Below are positions 59,740 to 64,000 of a stretch of 64,000 nt of DNA, one piece after another. Location: positions 268,585-332,584 of the forward strand of contig NZ_WVHP01000002.1 of assembly GCF_009834765.1 (NCBI RefSeq). The letters run 5' to 3'. The notes beneath the pieces were generated by a model. It saw nothing but the letters and a program-made list of their open reading frames with translations. It was not told the DNA's origin and did not search any database. The position numbers were made by a program, and so were the translations under genes. The stretch is from Saccharibacter sp. EH611. GTDB lineage: Bacteria > Pseudomonadota > Alphaproteobacteria > Acetobacterales > Acetobacteraceae. Position 1 is the stretch's first letter. Every line of letters begins with the position of its first letter.

Positions 59740-61158
59740 TCAGCCAAAGGGATTAGGGCCACCTGGGCCGCCCATCCCCTTGAACATATCGCCCAGACCT
59801 CCGGCACCCCCCATGCCACGCATCAACCCAGATAGACCCATCTTGCTAATACGTTTCATCATGGTGGACATTTCATCAAACTGCTTGAGCAGTCGGTTGA
59901 CCTCTGGCACGCTCGTGCCAGAGCCCGCCGCAATACGCTTTTTCCGCGAGGCTTTAATAATCCCCGGTGTCCGGCGTTCCTGCTCAGTCATGGATGAAAT
60001 AATCACCTTGTGGCGATCAAAGATCTTAGAATCGAGATTCTTCCCTTCCAGCTTATCCTTCAGCTTACCCATACCGGGCAGCATGCCGAGAATACCGGAA
60101 ATCGACCCAAGGCGATTAATTTGATTGATCTGTGATACATAATCATTGAGATCAAACTTGCCGGCGAGCATCTTCTTGGCAACACGCTCACCTTCTTCCT
60201 GATCCAACTGCTCTGACGCTTTTTCAACCAGCCCGGCAACATCACCGAGCCCCAAAATACGTCCAGCAACACGCTCAGGATGAAATTCTTCTAAAGCGGA
60301 AACTTTTTCACCCGACCCGGTGAATTTGATCGGCGCCCCTGTGACCGCCTTCATAGACAAGGCCGCACCACCACGTGCGTCACCATCCATACGGCTCATC
60401 ACAACGCCTGTGATACCGATTTGGTCTTTAAAGGCTTGCGCTGTATTCACCGCATCCTGACCAGTCATCGCATCGACAACCAATAAGGTTTCTGCCGGGT
60501 TCGTTGCATCACGCACCTGACGGACCTCGTCCATCAGCGCTTCATCAATCGCCAGACGCCCCGCCGTATCAAGCACGACGATATCATAACCTTCGCGACG
60601 CCCCGTCTCCATGGCACGACGGGCAATCTCCACAGGCTGCTGACCATCAACAATAGCCAAAGACGTGACGCGTCCTTCCGTCTGCTGCCCTACCTGCTCA
60701 GCCAACTGCTGCAATTGCAGCTGCGCTGCCGGACGCTGCACGTCCAAACTTGCAAGCAGCACTTTCTTGCGATCACGCCCCGCTAAACGCAGCGCCAGCT
60801 TACCCGATGTGGTGGTTTTCCCAGCCCCCTGCAAACCAACCATCAAAAATGGGATCGGCGCTGGCGCAGAAAGATTGAGCGGAACAACCCCTGCTCCGCC
60901 GAGCGCCTCAATCAGCGCATCATTAACAATCTTAGCAACAGCCTGACCGGGGGAAACATCATCAAGGACTTCTCCGCCGACAGCGCGCTCTTTGACATTT
61001 TTAACGAAGCTTCGCACCACAGGCAGAGCCACATCCGCTTCCAGCATAGCCAGCCGGACTTCCCGCATAGCTTCTGAAACGTCACTTTCTGAAAGCTTCC
61101 CTCCTCGAGAGAGACCTTCAAAGACTTTCGACATTCTACCTGAAAGCTGGTCGAACAC
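59740..61158 (-). CDS. ffh: signal recognition particle protein Ffh
   Basis: Ffh is the SRP54 GTPase that targets membrane proteins co-translationally. The 472 residues have an N-domain, the G1 loop GLQGAGKTTTSGKLAL and the G3 motif VLDTAGRLAIDE. Other GTPase elements are GVVMSRMDGDARGGAAL and FTGSGEKVSALEEFHPER. The methionine-rich M-domain ends with a Gly/Met-rich tail (MRGMGGAGGLGDMFKGMGG). It is the first gene of the ffh-rpsP-rimM-trmD-rplS-leuCDB row. The 4.5S RNA gene is not seen in this window. Confidence 0.97.
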   Translation of the reverse strand: MFDQLSGRMSKVFEGLSRGGKLSESDVSEAMREVRLAMLEADVALPVVRSFVKNVKERAVGGEVLDDVSPGQAVAKIVNDALIEALGGAGVVPLNLSAPAPIPFLMVGLQGAGKTTTSGKLALRLAGRDRKKVLLASLDVQRPAAQLQLQQLAEQVGQQTEGRVTSLAIVDGQQPVEIARRAMETGRREGYDIVVLDTAGRLAIDEALMDEVRQVRDATNPAETLLVVDAMTGQDAVNTAQAFKDQIGITGVVMSRMDGDARGGAALSMKAVTGAPIKFTGSGEKVSALEEFHPERVAGRILGLGDVAGLVEKASEQLDQEEGERVAKKMLAGKFDLNDYVSQINQINRLGSISGILGMLPGMGKLKDKLEGKNLDSKIFDRHKVIISSMTEQERRTPGIIKASRKKRIAAGSGTSVPEVNRLLKQFDEMSTMMKRISKMGLSGLMRGMGGAGGLGDMFKGMGGPGGPNPFG

Positions 61159-61276
61159 GTGATACCCTTAATTCCATGACAAACGCGCCACTGCGCGAAC
61201 CCTCGCGGAGTGACGTGTCCGTAAACCTTTTCGACTTCTAAGCTTCTGCTTCTTCAACGTCAAGTATTTTGATGGG

Positions 61277-61306
61277 TTGACGCCGCCTCCGTTTTGATGT
61301 TTATGC
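61277..61306 (+). promoter_or_regulatory. candidate promoter of tRNA-Ser
   Basis: TTGACG at 61277-61282 and TTATGC at 61301-61306 are 18 bases apart and end about 30 bases before the tRNA-Ser 5' end. Confidence 0.4.
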
Positions 61307-61337
61307 AGGATCACGCTTTCAGGAGCGCACAATATGC

Positions 61338-61427
61338 GGATGGGTGTCCGAGTGGTTTAAGGAACTGGTCTTGAAAACCAGCGTGCGGGGAACCGTACCG
61401 TGGGTTCGAATCCCACCCCATCCGCCA
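61338..61427 (+). tRNA. tRNA-Ser (anticodon TGA), element integration target
   Basis: This is a 90-base type II tRNA. The acceptor GGATGGG pairs with CCCATCC, and the D-arm is TCCGAGTGG. The anticodon loop TCTTGAAAA lies in the CTGG/CCAG stem. There is a long variable arm, a T-loop GGTTCGAATCC, the G discriminator expected for serine and an encoded CCA. An integrase gene follows in the same orientation, so its 3' end is probably the attachment core. Confidence 0.95.
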
Positions 61428-61451
61428 TATTCAATTCCCAAGCAAAACCAT

Positions 61452-61499
61452 GCAACATCATAACGGCTGTTTTCTGCCGTTTTCTTATTATGATGTTGC
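61452..61499. repeat. nested inverted repeat between tRNA-Ser and integrase
   Basis: GCAACATCATAA at 61452-61463 pairs exactly with TTATGATGTTGC at 61488-61499. Inside, ACGGC (61463-61467) and GCCGT (61476-61480) form a second stem. It lies 25 bases past the tRNA. It may be a cruciform or terminator, or an integrase/excisionase binding region. Confidence 0.6.
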
Positions 61500-61589
61500 C
61501 CCATCTTACCCCATGCGGCATCATACAACCGCACAAAAAGAGGGGCTCACATGGGGGCCTCTTCCAAATGTGGGGGCTTTTCTAATTTT

Positions 61590-62816
61590 ATGCTGACAAA
61601 TCTTGCGATCAAAAACGCGCAATCGCGCGAAAAAGCCTATAAGATGGCAGACGCTCAAGGACTGTATATCTTGGTAAAGCCAAACGGTTCTAAGCTTTGG
61701 TACTTAAAGTACAGGTTTGGAGGCAAGGAACGCAAGCTTTCGTTTGGCCCATATCCAGAGGTCAGTCTGACAGCAGCGCGGCAAGCGAAAGAAACGGCTC
61801 GCGCTGAATTGCGAGAAGGCCAAGACCCATCTCTTACCAAAAAACAGAAAAGGGCCGCCGCCTCTAAAGAAGAAAGCACTTTCGGTAGCGTTACCCAGAA
61901 ATGGTTTGAACACAACGCAGCACGCTGGACAGCCAAGCATCAACATGATGTCATATCTAGCTTAGAACGCCTTGTGCTCCCTTCTCTTGCCAAAATCCCG
62001 CTTGATAGCATTACCGCCCCAATGGTTCTGGAAGTCCTCAAAAGGATTGAGCGTAACCGAGCCATAGAAACGGCTCACCGCGTACGACAACGCATAAGCG
62101 CAGTTTTCTGTTATGGAATTGCTTGCGGCCTTGCAAATAATGATCCCGCATCTCAGCTCAAGAGCATTCTCAAGCCGGTTCCTAAGGGCAGACAACCAGC
62201 TATTACCGACCTTCCCACTCTTTGCAAAATGCTCGAAACCATAGAAGAAAACCCGGCTCAGCCTGTAACCTTGCTAGCCTTCCGGTTCCTAGCCCTCACC
62301 GCCGTTCGCTCTAGCGAATTACGAGAGATGCGTTGGGACGAGGTAAATGGTGATGTTTGGTCTATACCTTCCGAACGAATGAAAATGAAACGTCCCCATA
62401 TTGTGCCACTAGCACGTCAAGCCATAGAGATACTTGAAGTGGTCAAATCTATTACGGGGAATGGGCCGCTTGTGTTCCCATCTGTCCGTTGGTCTCATAA
62501 GCCTATGTCTGATATGACCCTTAGCGCCCTCATCAAGCGAGCAGGCTACACAGGGCAACACGTACCTCATGGATTCCGTGCGTCATTTTCTTCTATCATG
62601 AACGAAAAAAGGCCCGAAGATCGAGCCATTATTGATCTGATGCTTGCTCATGTGTCTAAAAATAAAGTTGAGTCCGCTTATAATCGGGCTCAACATCTCG
62701 AAAAACGACGAGAGATAGCCCAAGAATGGGCTGATCTCCTTTTGCAAAATTGCCTTCGCGCTTATGACCTTCTCTTTACTGAGCGTCGTCCTTCTCCTGC
62801 TCCATCTCCGAAATGA
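61590..62816 (+). CDS. int: tyrosine-type site-specific integrase (P4 family)
   Basis: This is the recombinase that inserts and excises the element at tRNA-Ser. From ATG 61590 the protein is 408 residues. The N-terminal DUF4102 arm-binding domain (LKYRFGGKERKLSFGPYPEV) comes first, then a SAM-like core-binding domain. The catalytic domain has Arg240 (LTAVRSSELREMRW), His327 and Arg330 (HGFRASFSS), His354 (LAHVS) and nucleophile Tyr364 (YNR). All are present, so it looks active. A frame from 61551 adds 13 residues without family similarity. The 3' end overlaps the convergent AlpA-like gene by 41 bases. Confidence 0.93.
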   Translation: MLTNLAIKNAQSREKAYKMADAQGLYILVKPNGSKLWYLKYRFGGKERKLSFGPYPEVSLTAARQAKETARAELREGQDPSLTKKQKRAAASKEESTFGSVTQKWFEHNAARWTAKHQHDVISSLERLVLPSLAKIPLDSITAPMVLEVLKRIERNRAIETAHRVRQRISAVFCYGIACGLANNDPASQLKSILKPVPKGRQPAITDLPTLCKMLETIEENPAQPVTLLAFRFLALTAVRSSELREMRWDEVNGDVWSIPSERMKMKRPHIVPLARQAIEILEVVKSITGNGPLVFPSVRWSHKPMSDMTLSALIKRAGYTGQHVPHGFRASFSSIMNEKRPEDRAIIDLMLAHVSKNKVESAYNRAQHLEKRREIAQEWADLLLQNCLRAYDLLFTERRPSPAPSPK

Positions 62817-62997
62817 ACTTGGAAAGAGTGCTTGCTTTCCAACGGACAAAGAAATTTTTTTTATTAGCAGTTGTGAAGCGCCTTACATCAGGAGGAGGGA
62901 AAAATCCCGATGCCATCCAACGATCCAGTGTCGACTTCTCAATGGAAAGAGCCTCTATAATATCTTTTTTCTTCAGAAGTTTCTCAACCTGCGTCAT
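62776..62997 (-). CDS. AlpA/MerR-like DNA-binding protein, probable excisionase
   Basis: The 73-residue protein has a winged-helix/HTH start (LLKKKDIIEALSIEKSTLDRW). The typical AlpA-like continuation is ASGFFPPPDVRRF. Such proteins next to P4-type integrases act as excisionase or activate the integrase gene. AGGAGG seven bases before ATG 62997 is an excellent ribosome site. It is convergent with int and overlaps the upstream Lar-like gene by four bases. Confidence 0.82.
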   Translation of the reverse strand: MTQVEKLLKKKDIIEALSIEKSTLDRWMASGFFPPPDVRRFTTANKKNFFVRWKASTLSKFISEMEQEKDDAQ

Positions 62998-63419
62998 CTC
63001 TCATCCTCCTGATCTGCGTATTCCTCCAAGGCCGAGACAAGAACGAGCACGTCGCCGACTATTGGCTCGCCCCACAAGTTATCTGCCCGAGTGTCTAGCG
63101 TTTGCTTATGCCAGCCGTTGACGTAGTAAAACATACGCCCATCGTCTTTCTTGTTGGCTTCGACCCACCCATAACGATGTGGTTCCGAAGCAGTTGGGAA
63201 CTTGGCGGGGTAGCGAATGCCGTATCTGAATTCTGGCATATCCCCCGCCTCACGGAACGGAACCCATTCGCGACGCTGATTCCAACGCTCCTCACACTCT
63301 TGGGCATCACGACCACGCGGGCCCTCAGAACCACATTCGCTGCAAAGCATTTTGAAACGGAAGGTGTAGGTTGCTCCTTCCGACCCACAGAACGGGCACG
63401 GCTTTAGCTTGTCAGTCAT
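62994..63419 (-). CDS. Lar-family restriction-alleviation-like zinc protein
   Basis: The 141-residue protein begins MTDKLKPCPFCGSEGATYTF. A second CSECGSEGPRGRDAQECEERWN follows. This CPFCG...C..C..WN pattern defines the Lar family, originally a prophage protein that relieves type I restriction. The C-terminal half (residues 50-141) is a separate, unrecognised domain with VNGWHKQTLDTRADNLWGEP. ATG at 63419 has AGGAG seven bases upstream, so the longer frame from 63458 is rejected. Whether it truly alleviates restriction is unknown. Confidence 0.8.
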   Translation of the reverse strand: MTDKLKPCPFCGSEGATYTFRFKMLCSECGSEGPRGRDAQECEERWNQRREWVPFREAGDMPEFRYGIRYPAKFPTASEPHRYGWVEANKKDDGRMFYYVNGWHKQTLDTRADNLWGEPIVGDVLVLVSALEEYADQEDER

Positions 63420-63597
63420 GGCCGGTCTCCTGTTCTTGCAAATCATCAGAGCGTGCACCGCATGTATCGCAAATCAACGGTTTCTCTTCGCAATAAGAAC
63501 AAGGGGCACAAACATGACAGGAACAATGCTCAGACACTAGGAAATATCTTGTCCCATCGCATCCCATTACCTCACAGCTATCAATATCTACTCTCAT
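63412..63597 (-). CDS. small cysteine-rich, probably zinc-binding protein
   Basis: The 61-residue protein has nine or ten cysteines arranged in CxC, CxxC and CxxC pairs (HCSCHVCAPCSYCEEK; ICDTCGARSDDL), which suggests two zinc sites. It has no named family. GGAGG five bases before ATG 63597 decides the start over the frame from 63639. It overlaps the Lar-like gene by eight bases, in typical phage packing. Confidence 0.65.
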   Translation of the reverse strand: MRVDIDSCEVMGCDGTRYFLVSEHCSCHVCAPCSYCEEKPLICDTCGARSDDLQEQETGHD

Positions 63598-63779
63598 CCC
63601 CGCCTCCATTTCTTCCAGAACACGACCGCGATCTTCCACAGCCAGAACAGCATTGTTGTCAGTGTTGGGATGCCCCCTCGCGGGCAGTTAGGGCGGAAAC
63701 GGCGCTCTCGATGTCTGACGTAGAGGCCCATTCCGCAATAAATATTCATTGATAGAAGTATGGCATGAAAGATATTCAT
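63594..63779 (-). CDS. small membrane protein of the integrated element
   Basis: The 61-residue protein has an N-terminal hydrophobic stretch, a basic middle (RHRERRFR) and a second hydrophobic segment LTTMLFWLWKIAVVFW before a basic end. ATG at 63779 has GGAGGG six bases upstream and overlaps the previous stop (TGATG). I do not recognise it. Confidence 0.55.
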   Translation of the reverse strand: MNIFHAILLSMNIYCGMGLYVRHRERRFRPNCPRGGIPTLTTMLFWLWKIAVVFWKKWRRG

Positions 63780-64000
63780 CACATGCCCTCCGCAAGGTTG
63801 TATACCTTGTCAAGCAAGTAACTAAACTCGCTTCGGTCTTGCGTTTCAAAAGCACGCATCAAATCAGCGACCAGTTCATTGCCCGTTACATCACATGGTT
63901 TTGCTGGAGGTAGATTGAGTTTGCGACTCACGACTTCTTCCAGCAGATATTTATCATCGACCTGACTAATGGCGTCGTCTGCGTCTATCTCGGCTTGAAC
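63779..64000 (-). CDS. partial ORF of the integrated element (runs off the window)
   Basis: The frame is open from the right edge to a TGA at 63779-63781. The visible 73 residues include DDKYLLEEVVSRKLNLPPAK and NELVADLMRAFETQDRSEF, and end NLAEGM. It is acidic, probably helical and of unknown function. The stop overlaps the next start by one base, as with its neighbours, which supports real translation. Confidence 0.6.
   Translation of the reverse strand, partial: VQAEIDADDAISQVDDKYLLEEVVSRKLNLPPAKPCDVTGNELVADLMRAFETQDRSEFSYLLDKVYNLAEGM

Larger units (their letters stand above)
61428..64000. mobile_element. left part of an integrated element at tRNA-Ser (continues beyond window)
   Basis: A P4-type integrase faces away from the tRNA, followed by a leftward cluster of small, tightly overlapping genes (AlpA/excisionase-like, Lar-like, small zinc and membrane proteins). 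This is the usual end of a prophage or satellite-like island. The left junction is expected at the tRNA 3' end. The right junction and second attachment copy lie outside the window, so phage, satellite and island cannot be told apart. Confidence 0.8.

Noticed and set aside
61319..61534. Frame containing GGIRTHGTVPRTLVFKTSSL
   Set aside because: Antisense translation of tRNA-Ser.

Overview
The window looks like a chromosomal stretch of an acetic acid bacterium (Alphaproteobacteria, Acetobacteraceae), probably of the small-genome, moderate-GC group that contains Saccharibacter, Neokomagataea and Bombella. The family call rests on several things seen here. The division and cell-wall cluster has the alphaproteobacterial order, MurE carries the meso-diaminopimelate signature, and ispH-thrB-rnhA and ffh-rpsP-rimM-trmD-rplS-leuCDB sit as neighbours. 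An alginate-export-family porin and a type A RNase P RNA are also present. The genus is an inference.

Layout. Positions 1-1394 hold the 3' end of zwf, a small membrane protein and rnpB. Positions 1627-20824 are one long plus-strand division/cell-wall (dcw) cluster: mraZ, rsmH, ftsL, ftsI, murE, murF, mraY, murD, ftsW, murG, murC, murB, ddl, ftsQ, ftsA, ftsZ. Most of these genes overlap or nearly touch. The cluster starts at a promoter carrying three MraZ boxes with 10-bp periodicity. lpxC, bamD, recN and ligA follow on the same strand, then a CNNM/CBS membrane protein, a DUF885 peptidase-like protein and a nicotinamidase. Positions 30689-33988 (minus) hold a secreted glucoamylase-family protein and an outer-membrane alginate-export-type barrel, next to a very AT-rich 600-bp block. 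A small XRE regulator with its own 19-bp dyad comes next, then four tRNA genes (Arg, Pro and a tandemly duplicated Asn), gpt, MOSC, rnhA, thrB and ispH.

Positions 40626-46995 (minus) form a surface-polysaccharide operon: a CgeB-like glycosyltransferase, an O-antigen ligase/polymerase-like protein and three tandem paralogous GT8-like proteins. Each paralog has an N-terminal beta-trefoil-like stretch. One of the three is interrupted by two compensating single-base frameshifts, one in a G8 tract, and only one retains a DxD motif. This is the most unusual locus in the window. An OPT-family transporter and several small envelope proteins follow.

Positions 52012-61158 (minus) are a long collinear block: ffh, rpsP, rimM, trmD, rplS, leuC, leuD, leuB and two class-I aminotransferases. 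From a tRNA-Ser gene at 61338 rightwards an integrated element begins (P4-type tyrosine integrase, AlpA/excisionase-like protein, Lar-like zinc protein and small overlapping ORFs) and runs off the window edge.
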